Shown here: in pieces, positions 47,979 through 56,909 of the stretch
How positions within the stretch are numbered: the first letter of the stretch is position 1
Layout of the letters: every line of letters starts with the position of its first letter
Source of the DNA: JAJRVM01 sp963700515
GTDB lineage: Bacteria; Planctomycetota; Planctomycetia; Pirellulales; Pirellulaceae
DNA length: 64,000 nt
Direction: 5' to 3'
NCBI GenBank assembly: GCA_963700515.1
Contig: CAVOXY010000025.1
Span: 186,001-250,000 of the forward strand
The notes under the pieces: generated by a model
Seen by the model: only the letters and a program-made list of their open reading frames with translations
Told to the model about the DNA's origin: nothing
The model's database searches: none
Program-made: the position numbers and the translations under genes

Positions 47979-49601
47979 ATGACTGGATCCTCGTCCAAAT
48001 TGAATGCTACCCAAAGGCATCATGGCAGTGAACAGGCCTTACGGGCCGAGGATCCGTCACGAGCTGGCCAGACGGTGCTGCTGGACTGCGGGGATGATCC
48101 GACTGTGCCGACAGGCAATGACCCTCCGCCACACTCGACGTTGTCGCTGGAGGAAGCGCCGTTATCTGACCACGCCGTCGATGGGCCGCCGGCCATGTCC
48201 CCCACGTCGGGGCACTGTCAGCAGGTCGCGATGACGGCGGCGATGACCGCGCAATCGGAGCATCGTGACTTTCGGCAACAACAGAATAGCGAGCATCCGC
48301 TCGACTTGCTTACGAAAGCCATCGCCGCCGCGCAGAGTGGTAACAAGGTACTGGCACGCCTGCACCTCGAACAGGCGGTAGCATCGAATCCCGATAATCC
48401 GGTCGGCTGGCTCTGGCTCGCCTGGGTGTCCGATTCGCCCGCCGCCGCCGTCTCGGCACTGGAACAGGCACGGCTCGGTTGTCCGAACCCAGCTCTTCTC
48501 GAGCACGGCCTGGCTTGGGCGCGAGGCATGCAGGAGTTCCCGCTCGACCTATCGGGCTTGGAACACCCTGCCGGAGATCGTGAGAGCCCCGTACCGACCG
48601 CGGAATGCACAAGTTCCGATCCACTGGATGAAAAACGTCTCGAGGATCGCTGTGCGGGGACAGTTCATCCTGGCCCCGCCACGCAACTGCTCGAATTCGC
48701 GAAAGAAACAGAGCCGGCGACAACAGCGGTCGAGTCCACGCACTGTGTGCTCCCTGTCGCGGAGTGCGGGCCGCGAGATCCTGGGACGACGCGGGCAGAA
48801 GCCACGCCGAGCCAGACCTTTCCGCTGGACCAAGAGACCGCGCCCGCCAAGCTGTCGGGCCGGCCAGCGATCAAGCACGACGGTGGCACAGGGTCCGCCG
48901 AACGTGACGAAAGCTCCCCTCACAACGCGATGGCGACCCCCAGTTCCCACATGTCGGCCGAGTCGTCGGCCCCTGACTGTGGTATGACCATCGCATTTGG
49001 AGGAAGCGAGTCAGCCGAGTTCCTCTCTGGCATGAATCCCACCCAGGACTTGACTGCTCCGGACACGGACAGCAGTCAGACGTCCGGCAGTCCACCATCG
49101 GTGGCCGAACGGTCCGGCGATCAACCGAACCAGAGGGTTTCCGAGACCCCTTCGATGGATGACCAGACCGCCGTCGAGGATAGGTCGCCCAGTTCCATCG
49201 CTGCGACCCCACCTGACGACCTGCCGACGATCCTCGCGATTGATGACAGTCCCACGGTGCGCAGCCTCGTTTCGATAACTTTGCAGAAGTGCGGCTACCA
49301 CGTGGTGACGGCCACCGACGGAGTGGATGCACTAGATCGACTCAAGTCGTGCACACCGGCACTGATTCTGATGGACGTCAATATGCCTCGGCTCAACGGC
49401 TACCAATTGTGCAAGCTGCTGAAGAAGCACAAAGACATGCGCACGATACCCGTGATTATGCTCTCCGGCAAGGACGGCGTATTTGACAAGCTCCGTGGCA
49501 ATATGTGTGGATGCGACGATTACATTACCAAACCCTTTGAGTCGGCCGATCTTGTGCGAAAAGTGTCTGCCTTTCTGACCGGAGTGATGGCGCATGCCTG
49601 A
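47979..49601 (+). CDS. Response regulator with long low-complexity N-terminus (PilG/CheY-like)
   Basis: 540 residues from ATG 47979 (AGGGAAGAG upstream); GTG 47952 is an alternative. Residues 1-410 are mostly Ser/Thr/Pro/Glu-rich and probably disordered, with one short TPR-like stretch (LTKAIAAAQSGNKVLARLHL followed by EQAVASNPDNPVGWLWLAWV). Residues 415-540 are a receiver domain: ILAIDDSPTVRSLVSITLQK, phosphoacceptor Asp466 in LILMDVNMPRLNG, VIMLSGKDGVFDKLR and DDYITKPFESADL. The closest known kind is PilG/PilH of Pil-Chp systems. First gene of the operon; its stop overlaps the next start by 8 bases. Confidence 0.82.
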   Translation: MTGSSSKLNATQRHHGSEQALRAEDPSRAGQTVLLDCGDDPTVPTGNDPPPHSTLSLEEAPLSDHAVDGPPAMSPTSGHCQQVAMTAAMTAQSEHRDFRQQQNSEHPLDLLTKAIAAAQSGNKVLARLHLEQAVASNPDNPVGWLWLAWVSDSPAAAVSALEQARLGCPNPALLEHGLAWARGMQEFPLDLSGLEHPAGDRESPVPTAECTSSDPLDEKRLEDRCAGTVHPGPATQLLEFAKETEPATTAVESTHCVLPVAECGPRDPGTTRAEATPSQTFPLDQETAPAKLSGRPAIKHDGGTGSAERDESSPHNAMATPSSHMSAESSAPDCGMTIAFGGSESAEFLSGMNPTQDLTAPDTDSSQTSGSPPSVAERSGDQPNQRVSETPSMDDQTAVEDRSPSSIAATPPDDLPTILAIDDSPTVRSLVSITLQKCGYHVVTATDGVDALDRLKSCTPALILMDVNMPRLNGYQLCKLLKKHKDMRTIPVIMLSGKDGVFDKLRGNMCGCDDYITKPFESADLVRKVSAFLTGVMAHA

Positions 49602-50259
49602 TACGCCGCTCGTCTGGGAAAACGCACACAGGCCGCTGAACGAGAAGAATGTCATGGCCGAAACACAAACAATTACTGGCCTGCACGACCTGCCGGCGTC
49701 CCCCAACGCCGATGCCGGCGGCAGATTTGAAGACGAGTGTATCGATCTGTTGTGCAAGCAGGAAAACACGCTTTCCCTCCTCGGCGAAGCGAGCAACAGG
49801 CAACGCGTCTTGGAATCGTTGGACCTCGCCAAGAAGATGATCCTGTCATTCCTCGATTTTGCCGAGTCGCATTTTGATACGATACAGTTTCGATGCGTTG
49901 GACAACGGCTGTATACCGTGAATCAGCGAACAAGTGACTACGAGAAGATGCTGGTCGCGAAATCGTTCAGGTTCCTGAGGCGGATGGTTGGCATGACCGT
50001 TCCCACCGACGAGGCAATGCGCCACACGCACGAACAACTTCGCAGCGACTACATGGATTTGTACAACGACTTCTTCTTAATCTGTGCCAAACGGTTCCCG
50101 GAAGACTCAGTCATCCGAGAACAGTTTCTGGCGAGCGTGGCGACATTTCTCAGCGAGTTCAACGAGCAGCTGGTAGTCGACCCAGCAAGTGCGGCCGCCG
50201 CCGGCCTGGAATCGAGGGATGCACGCTTTGTGAAACACCGCCAACCTTGGATTCGATAA
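49594..50259 (+). CDS. Unknown protein embedded in the chemosensory operon
   Basis: 221 residues, intact. The ATG at 49594 overlaps the response-regulator stop, and its own TAA shares a base with the CheW ATG (TAATG at 50257), so it is tightly coupled on both sides. It is mainly helical: RVLESLDLAKKMILSFLDFA, RTSDYEKMLVAKSFRFLRRM, LRSDYMDLYNDFFLICAKRF and FLASVATFLSEFNEQLVVDP. No receiver, CheZ, CheR or CheB motif is visible, nor a signal peptide. I do not recognise the family; an adaptor or phosphatase-type helper is possible from context only. Confidence 0.8.
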   Translation: MPDTPLVWENAHRPLNEKNVMAETQTITGLHDLPASPNADAGGRFEDECIDLLCKQENTLSLLGEASNRQRVLESLDLAKKMILSFLDFAESHFDTIQFRCVGQRLYTVNQRTSDYEKMLVAKSFRFLRRMVGMTVPTDEAMRHTHEQLRSDYMDLYNDFFLICAKRFPEDSVIREQFLASVATFLSEFNEQLVVDPASAAAAGLESRDARFVKHRQPWIR

Positions 50260-50968
50260 TGCCGGATGATCGGGACGTAATCGATGCCGTGGAGGCCGCC
50301 TTCGGACCGGGGGCCTTCGAGCTGATCGCCGAAATGGAAGCCGCGGAAATGACGGCGCTCGAGGAACTCGGCGCAGGCACACACACAGCGGGAATCGCCG
50401 CGACTGTGGCCACGACCGTCGCGTCGCCCTGGCCGCCATCCCGTGCGGCGGGTCAGGGTGTCGCCGTGGGGAAGCGGGTCTCCGAGCAGCCACAACCGCA
50501 GCCACCACAAGCGGAGCAGCCGAGAGCGGAGCCGAGGGAACCGGAACAGCAGACTCTGTTGTTGTTCGAACTGGCGGAGGCGCGTTTTGCGTCTCTCTTG
50601 CCAACGTCGTCGAGATCCAACAAGTGCCCCGCATAACGCGCATCATGCGCGGCCCGAAATGGCTCCGCGGCCTGGTCAATTTGCGCGGCACGATCATCTC
50701 GGTCGTCGATCTGCAGCTCTTGCTCCACGAGTCGCCGGTACCCCGTCGAGATGGCGGCCGCCTGATCGTCGTGCGATCGCCTAAAGATACCGGCCTGATC
50801 GTCGACAACGTGTCGAGGCTTCGTGTTGTCACCTCGGACGCGATCAAGAAGACTGCGGCGACCGCCAGCCGGACGGACGATTTTGTCGTTGGAATGATCG
50901 AAGGCGAAGGTGAGTCAATCACGGTGCTGGATGTGGAAAGACTACTGCTTTCGAGCGAGATGAGATAG
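50259..50968 (+). CDS. cheW: CheW-like coupling protein, frameshifted
   Basis: About 236 codons. The N-terminal 85 residues are acidic then Pro/Gln/Glu-rich. After TLLLFELAEARFA the frame shifts near 50590 and continues as a CheW domain: SLANVVEIQQVPRITRIMRG, PKWLRGLVNLRGTIISVVDL, QLLLHESP, RLIVVRSPKDTGLIVDNVSR and VVGMIEGEGESITVLDVERL. RGLVNLRGxIxxVxDL is the signature CheW strand pair. It should link the downstream methyl-accepting protein to the CheA-type kinase. Start codon ATG 50259 overlaps the upstream stop. The extra N-terminal linker is unusual. Confidence 0.83.
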
Positions 50969-51006
50969 TTTCAAGTTGCCTAGCTGCAAGTGAGGTGTAG
51001 TAGATC

Positions 51007-52428
51007 ATGATCTCCCACTTAACTCCGTCACGCTCAGTGTCACAATCAAGTCCCATCGAAAGTGGCGGCCGGATCCGAAACAAACTGGTTTTCACCATGT
51101 TTCTCCTGGTACTCGGCACCATCTTTCTGCTGGAGGTAGTGCAGCATTTGCAGGTGGGCCAGGCAGACCAGCGGCAAGCGGCCCTCCGGCTGTTGATCAC
51201 GTTGCCCATGATGCTGGCCGTGGCCCTCGCGTTGTCTCTGTACATTGCCCGCGGATGGGGAAAGCAGGCCGCCTCGATCAAGACAACGCTGGACACGTTG
51301 GCCGCCGGAAATGCGCGCGCGCGGGCGGAAGTCTTGAGCGATGACGAATTGGGGGCAATCGCCATTGCCTTGAACCGTTGGCGCGATGCAGTAGCCAACC
51401 CGTCGATATCGTCGCAGCCAAGCGGCCGCGTCCACGGCTCGCCAAGACAGCTCATCGATGCGGCGCTGCGTCTGAGCATGTCAGCCAACGAACTCCAGAC
51501 GAGCACCGAGAAGCTGTCGCAGGACAGCGAGTCTGATTTGGCACAAATCAACGACACCTCCTCGGCGGTAGACGAAATCGTGGAATCCATCCGTCAAGTC
51601 GCCGAGAATACTTCCACGTCGGCCAAGGTGGCGGCAGAAGCCCGCGAGACGGCCATCATCGGGTCGCAAGCCGTGTCGAATACCATGAAGGGTATGCAGC
51701 GCATCAGGAACCAGGTGCAGTCAACTTCCAAACGGATCAAACAGTTGGGGGAAAGCACGCAGCAGATCGGCGAGATCGTCCAACTTATCAGCGATGTCGC
51801 CGATCGAACGAGCCTCCTGGCGTTAAATGCCTCCATTCAGGCCGCCATGGCCGGCGAGGCGGGGCAAGGATTCGGCGTCGTCGCCGAAGAAGTCGAACGT
51901 CTTTCGCAACGCTGTAACGAGGCCACGAAACAGATAGCCAAGCTCGTGAAGAGTGTCCAGTCGGAAACATCGGAGGCCATCGCCGGGATGGAAGAGAGCA
52001 TCGCGGAAGTCGTCGAAGGATCGAAACTAGCGAGCCAGGCAGGTGAGGCACTAGCGGACATCGATGCCGTGTCGGATCGTCTTGCTGAGTTGATTAATAC
52101 GATTTCCACTGCGGCGAAACAGCAGGTTCGCGGCGGGCTACTGGCCTCCCGGTCGATGAGTGAAATATCCGCCGTCATTCACGATAAGGCCCTCGGTACG
52201 AAACAAGCGGCGCAAGCCGTCACCCAACTAGCCTCCCTGGCCGGTGAATTGTTCGCTACGGTCGAGCGGTGGCAAGGCTCGAATGGCATGCAGCCTCTAT
52301 CTGGGGATTCGGCCGCATCAGGCACACCGACTCCAGACATGCGCGACGGACACATGCCTCCAGCTCCTCTGACGCAACCAGGCGTCGAGTGGTCGCCACC
52401 AGTCGTCACCGGATCAGCCACCAGGTGA
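51007..52428 (+). CDS. Methyl-accepting chemotaxis protein, PilJ-like, without periplasmic domain
   Basis: 473 residues, intact. Two membrane helices at about 25-45 (KLVFTMFLLVLGTIFLLEVV) and 59-80 (LLITLPMMLAVALALSLYIA) are separated by only about 14 residues, so there is no periplasmic sensor. A short HAMP-like segment follows (TTLDTLAAGNARARAE, DELGAIAIALNRW). The signalling hairpin tip is ISDVADRTSLLALNASIQAA, MAGEAGQGFGVVAEEVERLS, close to PilJ (NASIQAxMAGEAGxGFxVVAxEV). The Ser/Pro-rich tail has no CheR-docking pentapeptide. Input must come from the membrane, the cytoplasm or a partner. Same operon as CheW and CheA. Confidence 0.88.
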   Translation: MISHLTPSRSVSQSSPIESGGRIRNKLVFTMFLLVLGTIFLLEVVQHLQVGQADQRQAALRLLITLPMMLAVALALSLYIARGWGKQAASIKTTLDTLAAGNARARAEVLSDDELGAIAIALNRWRDAVANPSISSQPSGRVHGSPRQLIDAALRLSMSANELQTSTEKLSQDSESDLAQINDTSSAVDEIVESIRQVAENTSTSAKVAAEARETAIIGSQAVSNTMKGMQRIRNQVQSTSKRIKQLGESTQQIGEIVQLISDVADRTSLLALNASIQAAMAGEAGQGFGVVAEEVERLSQRCNEATKQIAKLVKSVQSETSEAIAGMEESIAEVVEGSKLASQAGEALADIDAVSDRLAELINTISTAAKQQVRGGLLASRSMSEISAVIHDKALGTKQAAQAVTQLASLAGELFATVERWQGSNGMQPLSGDSAASGTPTPDMRDGHMPPAPLTQPGVEWSPPVVTGSATR

Positions 52429-52581
52429 GTGCATCACCAGCCCAGCCGCGCCGGGTGTGGTCCTGATCGAGCATCCGTCAGCGAGATGGGGTGGGGAGTG
52501 AAGTGAAGTGAAGAGCCCCATGGACAAGCAACGCCGCTTGAGTCGATCGGCGACCGCCGTCAGAGATCATGTCGGGATCAC

Positions 52582-55500
52582 GTGCTCCTGACGAGACCCA
52601 GGCATCCGTGCCGACGCACGACACACAGCAACACCCCACGAGAGCCCCGATCATGTGGAACTCGCGAAATCGAACGGCGACGTTGGTCGTCTTGGTGCGC
52701 ACACCGCAAGTACACCGACGCGATTCGGGCTGATATCAGGAACTTCCATCTTGACGCGGACCGAACGGAAGAGCTTGATGAAGCCATTCGCCTGACTCGG
52801 ACGATGCAATCAGCCACGTCGCTGATCGGTTCCTATGCGCTCCACCGCGTGGCCTCCTTGCTGGAGGAGGTCCTGGAATCGATCGCCAACCAGCAGTACT
52901 CCCTCGACGATCACGCGCTGCCAATGCTGCTGACGATGCTCGAATCGATGGATTCGTACACGCTCCGCTTCGAGTCTCGCATCAAGCAGTCGTCCCGGCT
53001 GACCGCGGACGACCAACAGGAACTGATTGCGGCCGTCAAGGCCTTCCGTCGATTTCGCGATCTTCCGGAGGAAGGTGACCATCAGGCCATCTCCAGCCTG
53101 TTCTCGACGTCCCCGGCTTTCGCCGACGTCGAGGGGGTCCACTTTCCAGCCGCACTGCGTGAGACCGAGTTGCCCGCCGGAGAGAGTGGACCACCGGTCG
53201 CCGGCGCGGGAGTTGTTGCGCACGATACGGACGAAACGAGTGCACACGACGCGCTCGCGGCGGACTTCTTTCGCCAGCACGAGATATCTCCCGAACTGTG
53301 GGAGGTGTTTCAGGAGGAGGCGAACGACCATGTCGATCGAATCGATGCGGCCTTGAAGCAGCTGAAAAACAACCACGGCGATCGCGAATTGGTGCAGACA
53401 ATTCGCCGTTCCGCGCACACTCTCAAGGGAGCCGCGGGAGCGGTGGGACTGCGGGGCGTCACCCAGCTCGCGCATCGCATGGAAGATCTGCTCGATGCGA
53501 TCTATGCGGGAGCCGTCCGACTGAACGCCGGACTGCTCAGCCTGCTGACCGCCACAACCGATACGCTCCACGACCTATTCGCGGGCAAAGACCAACCAGG
53601 TAAGGACGCCGAGGCGGAGCAGCGGAAACTACGAGACCTCTACGCCGCATATGACGTGCAATGCGGAAGGGCGACCGACGAGCATGCTGTCAGCGAGTCG
53701 GCGGGCGGAACCGAATCAGAGGGCCGGCAAGCACTTTCCTTGGATATGAAGCCTGTGACGCCCGCAGCGCCAGGGCCGCCAGGATCGAGTGGTGCGATCG
53801 CTCCCTCGCAGAATCCTCGGCAACCGAGTTTCGTGCGTGTACCGACGAGCCGGTTGGATGGTCTGCGCCGCGTCGTGAGCGAGTTGATCGTAACTCGAAC
53901 CTCGACACAACAGGGAATCGCCCGGTTTGGCCGCTGCGTGGCGGAGCTGCAACCCGTGCTCGATATGCTCCACGACGTATGCCGGGACATGGAGCGCCTG
54001 CGTGAGGTGAGCGGCTTACGCGACATGTGGGGGGCTGCCAAGGGCACAGGGATTCTCGATCGCCCGCAACTTGCCAACCGCCAGGAAGACGTCACCGACT
54101 TCGATGACTTGGAATTCGACCGCTACACCAACTTTGATCTGTGGTCGCAGTCGCTCACCGAAGCCGCCTGTGCGGTCGCTGCCGTCCGGCATGACCTGAG
54201 GTCGCTGGTCGACGAATGCGATTCGCTGCTGGCTCACCAAAGCCGCCTGACTCTGGAAACACAGGATCGCCTGTTTCGAATCCAGATGGTCTCATTAAGC
54301 ACGATTCTGCCGCGCCTCCACCGCGCACTGCGTGAAGTCGCCAAGCGGGAAAATAAGGCGGTCGAATTGCTTGTCGAGGGAGACGATGTCGAGCTTGACA
54401 AGACCGTCTTGGAGGAAATGGTGGAACCGCTGCTGCACCTGATCCGCAACGCCGTGGATCATGGTATCGAATCGGCGGAACAACGTGCGGCGAAAGGTAA
54501 ACCGGCCGGGGCAGGCGTCCGCATCAGCCTCTCGAATGTGGGCACGCAAGTCGTCATCCAAGTGCGCGATGATGGCCGAGGACTCGACGCAGAGAAAATC
54601 CGAGCCACGGCCGTCAAAGGAGGCTATGTCCAACAAGGGGAGGCGGATTCGCTAACCTCTCACGAACTCTATCGCCACATCTTCCTGCCCGGATTCAGCA
54701 CGGCTTCGTCCATTAGTGAAATCTCCGGTCGGGGGGTTGGAATGGACGTCGTGCACAGCAAGATAGAAGAACTTCGAGGCAGGATCGATGTCGACTCCGC
54801 CCCTGATCGCGGCACCTGTTTCACCATCCGACTGCCGGTCAGACTGGCCGTCACGCGAGCGCTGATGCTAACGGTCGATGATGAACTGTATGCCCTTCCG
54901 CAGAAAGCGGTCCACTCTATCGTCAGGGTGGCGAAGGGCGATGTTGAAGACGGCGATGCTCAAGACGGCCGCCGAACGCAACAGATCCGTATCGACGGAA
55001 CCGCGCGTCCCCTCATCCGCTTACGCGACTACTTGGGACTCGAAACGCCCGCTGATCCGTTGCCCGACACGTTGCTTGTCGCAATTCTCGACATCGGTAC
55101 ACGGCAAGTTGCCCTGCTCGTGGACGGAATCCTGCCCGGTCGCGATATTGTGGTCAAACCTGTGGAAAACTCTCTCGCCACCGCGGCGGGATTGCTTGGC
55201 GCCACGATCCTCGACGACGGGACGGTCGTGCCGATTCTTGATCCAACGGATTTAGTTGCCGGTGCCGATACGGAAACGTTCGCGGCGACCGCCAACGCCG
55301 CGGATCGATCCGGCGCACCGCGCATGACGTCTGTCATGATCGTGGATGATTCCGTGAGCGTGCGGAGCGTGCTGCAGAACGTCCTGGAACATGCCGGTTG
55401 GTCGACGATTGCGGCCCGTGATGGCATAGATGCACTCGAGACACTTGCCACTCTGCGGCGGCCGCCCGATGTGTTTCTGCTGGACGTCGAGATGCCGCGA

Positions 55501-55701
55501 ATGGACGGCTTCGGACTATTGCGTATCCTGCGACAGGAGGAGATGTTCGCACACACGCCCATCATCATGATTACATCCCGCTCCGGTGATAAACACCGCC
55601 AACAGGCCCTCAGTCTGGGCGCTTCTGCTTACGTCACGAAGCCTTTCCAGGACGAGGCCCTGATTCGCACGATTCGACAGCAACTAAATAGCTGTTCGTG
55701 A
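52582..55701 (+). CDS. Hybrid CheA histidine kinase (ChpA-like) with receiver domain
   Basis: 1039 residues from GTG 52582; the first 45 residues are Arg-rich and unconvincing, and a frame from ATG 52569 suggests a nearby indel, so the N-terminus is uncertain. Residues 55-170 look like an Hpt-like helical bundle without a clear His. The functional Hpt has His279 in IRRSAHTLKGAAGAVGL. Then FVRVPTSRLDGLRRVVSELI (dimerisation), ATP-binding motifs HLIRNAVDHGIES, VRDDGRGLDAEKI and FLPGFSTASSISEISGRGVG, a CheW-like domain (LMLTVDDELYALPQKAVHSI), and a C-terminal receiver (MIVDDSVSVRSVL, Asp968 in VFLLDVEMPRMDG, SAYVTKPFQ). This is the kinase of the operon and autophosphorylates His279. Confidence 0.9.
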   Translation: MLLTRPRHPCRRTTHSNTPREPRSCGTREIERRRWSSWCAHRKYTDAIRADIRNFHLDADRTEELDEAIRLTRTMQSATSLIGSYALHRVASLLEEVLESIANQQYSLDDHALPMLLTMLESMDSYTLRFESRIKQSSRLTADDQQELIAAVKAFRRFRDLPEEGDHQAISSLFSTSPAFADVEGVHFPAALRETELPAGESGPPVAGAGVVAHDTDETSAHDALAADFFRQHEISPELWEVFQEEANDHVDRIDAALKQLKNNHGDRELVQTIRRSAHTLKGAAGAVGLRGVTQLAHRMEDLLDAIYAGAVRLNAGLLSLLTATTDTLHDLFAGKDQPGKDAEAEQRKLRDLYAAYDVQCGRATDEHAVSESAGGTESEGRQALSLDMKPVTPAAPGPPGSSGAIAPSQNPRQPSFVRVPTSRLDGLRRVVSELIVTRTSTQQGIARFGRCVAELQPVLDMLHDVCRDMERLREVSGLRDMWGAAKGTGILDRPQLANRQEDVTDFDDLEFDRYTNFDLWSQSLTEAACAVAAVRHDLRSLVDECDSLLAHQSRLTLETQDRLFRIQMVSLSTILPRLHRALREVAKRENKAVELLVEGDDVELDKTVLEEMVEPLLHLIRNAVDHGIESAEQRAAKGKPAGAGVRISLSNVGTQVVIQVRDDGRGLDAEKIRATAVKGGYVQQGEADSLTSHELYRHIFLPGFSTASSISEISGRGVGMDVVHSKIEELRGRIDVDSAPDRGTCFTIRLPVRLAVTRALMLTVDDELYALPQKAVHSIVRVAKGDVEDGDAQDGRRTQQIRIDGTARPLIRLRDYLGLETPADPLPDTLLVAILDIGTRQVALLVDGILPGRDIVVKPVENSLATAAGLLGATILDDGTVVPILDPTDLVAGADTETFAATANAADRSGAPRMTSVMIVDDSVSVRSVLQNVLEHAGWSTIAARDGIDALETLATLRRPPDVFLLDVEMPRMDGFGLLRILRQEEMFAHTPIIMITSRSGDKHRQQALSLGASAYVTKPFQDEALIRTIRQQLNSCS

Positions 55702-55716
55702 TCCTGGAGTCAATTC

Positions 55717-55752
55717 CTGCTGCCCAGCATTTCAGCAGGCATGAGCAACAGT
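55717..55752. repeat. Diverged copy of glycosyltransferase coding DNA beside the array
   Basis: TGCCCAGCATTTCAG, then AGGCATGAGCAA, match 45366-45395 in the GT4 gene (31 of 35 positions). In that gene this DNA encodes PSISEGMSN. Here it is out of coding context, 15 bases after the hybrid CheA stop, and leads straight into the 64-bp array. Confidence 0.65.
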
Positions 55753-56302
55753 CCAGCGTCAACCTCACGTTTCCACCGAGCCCGCCTCGGTGGGACGACA
55801 ACTGGCCAGCTACAGTCCAGCGTCAACCTCACGTTTCCACCGAGCCCGCCTCGGTGGGACGACAACTGGCCAGCTACAGTCCGGCGTCAACCTCACGTTT
55901 CCACCGAGCCCGCCTCGGTGGGACGACAACTGGCCAGCTACAGTCCGGCGTCAACCTCACGTTTCCACCGAGCCCGTCTCGGTGGGACGACAACTGGCCA
56001 GCTACAGTCCAGCGTCAACCTCACGTTTCCACCGAGCCCGCCTCGGTGGGACGACAACTGGCCAGCTACAGTCCGGCGTCAACCTCACGTTTCCACCGAG
56101 CCCGCCTCGGTGGGACGACAACTGGCCAGCTACAGTCCGGCGTCAACCTCACGTTTCCACCGAGCCCGTCTCGGTGGGACGACAACTGGCCAGCTACAGT
56201 CCAGCGTCAACCTCACGTTTCCACCGAGCCCGCCTCGGTGGGACGACAACTGGCCAGCTACAGTCCAGCGTCAACCTCACGTTTCCACCGAGCCCGCGTT
56301 CT
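55749..56302 (+). repeat. Tandem array, 64-bp unit, about 8.7 copies
   Basis: Unit starts CAGTCCAGCGTCAACCTCAC at 55749, 55813, 55877, 55941 and so on; the two variants are CAGTCCAGC and CAGTCCGGC, and CCGCCTCGG versus CCGTCTCGG. Each unit holds the hairpin CCACCGAG-CCCGC-CTCGGTGG, then GACGACAACTGGCCAGCTA. Because 64 is not a multiple of three, all three plus-strand frames are open, which creates long false proteins. The last unit is cut in the hairpin at about 56300, where the NPCBM gene fragment begins. There are no unique spacers, so it is not a CRISPR. Confidence 0.9.
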
Positions 56303-56636
56303 TTCCATCATACCACTGGACGCCAACCTCGGCCCGGAACGACTTGAACTCTCCGCGCAAGTCCAACACAATCTGGCCGTTGGCATGATGGCCCAGTCCG
56401 TGCGCGTACTACTTGTCCTTAATGCGAAGTTTCGGGGACGCGTGGCCCGTCGCTCCCACCGACGCATCGAATCTCAATTCGCCCCAGCCTTGCGTGCAGG
56501 AAATCATCCGATCCGAGAGCAATTCGGAAAGGAACTGGGTGTAGGGCGCGTCGTGGGCCCGCACCACCGTACAAATAGCGCCCAACAACAGGGACAACAC
56601 GACGGCAAGCGACGTTGGATTCCTCTCGGAGGTCAT
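56303..56636 (-). pseudogene. NPCBM-domain protein truncated by the 64-bp array
   Basis: The start at 56636 gives a signal peptide (MTSERNPTSLAVVLSLLLGA, ending near VRA-HDAP). Then FLSELLSDRMISCTQGWGEL, LRIKDK, and after a stop near 56420 in the same frame, HGLGHHANGQIVLDLRGEFK and SFRAEVGVQWYDGKNAGS. This is the start of an NPCBM carbohydrate-binding domain (pattern GWG, then HGLGxHAxxxIxxDLxGxxxxFxAxVGVD). The reading frame runs into the array at about 56302 and ends there, so the rest of the protein is missing. The gap to 56909 shows no other gene; the glycosidase-like promoter is expected in it. Confidence 0.7.
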
Positions 56637-56909
56637 TGTAGTATCTCGTCTGGTCCATATACCGGGCGAACCTCCACAGTACCGATGCCGATCAAGGTTG
56701 GCAATCACCAAGCACAAGGGAACGGGAACATAGTGGGCGGACCCATCTGGTGCAGGCACGGCAATCACCGGCGAGGCCGCTCCCGTGTGGGGACAATGAG
56801 TTCCCGTTCGCTCGATTCGCCGGGAGCAACTTTCAACAGCGCGTTTTTGTGGCCATAATGGTAGGCGCGATTACCTGCCCCGCTGAGTCTATCGCGCGAG
56901 GACACGCCA

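Noticed and set aside
55741..56858. Long plus-strand proteins of 386, 215 and 185 residues
   Set aside because: They are three frames of the same 64-bp tandem array. The period is not a multiple of three, so all frames stay open without coding.
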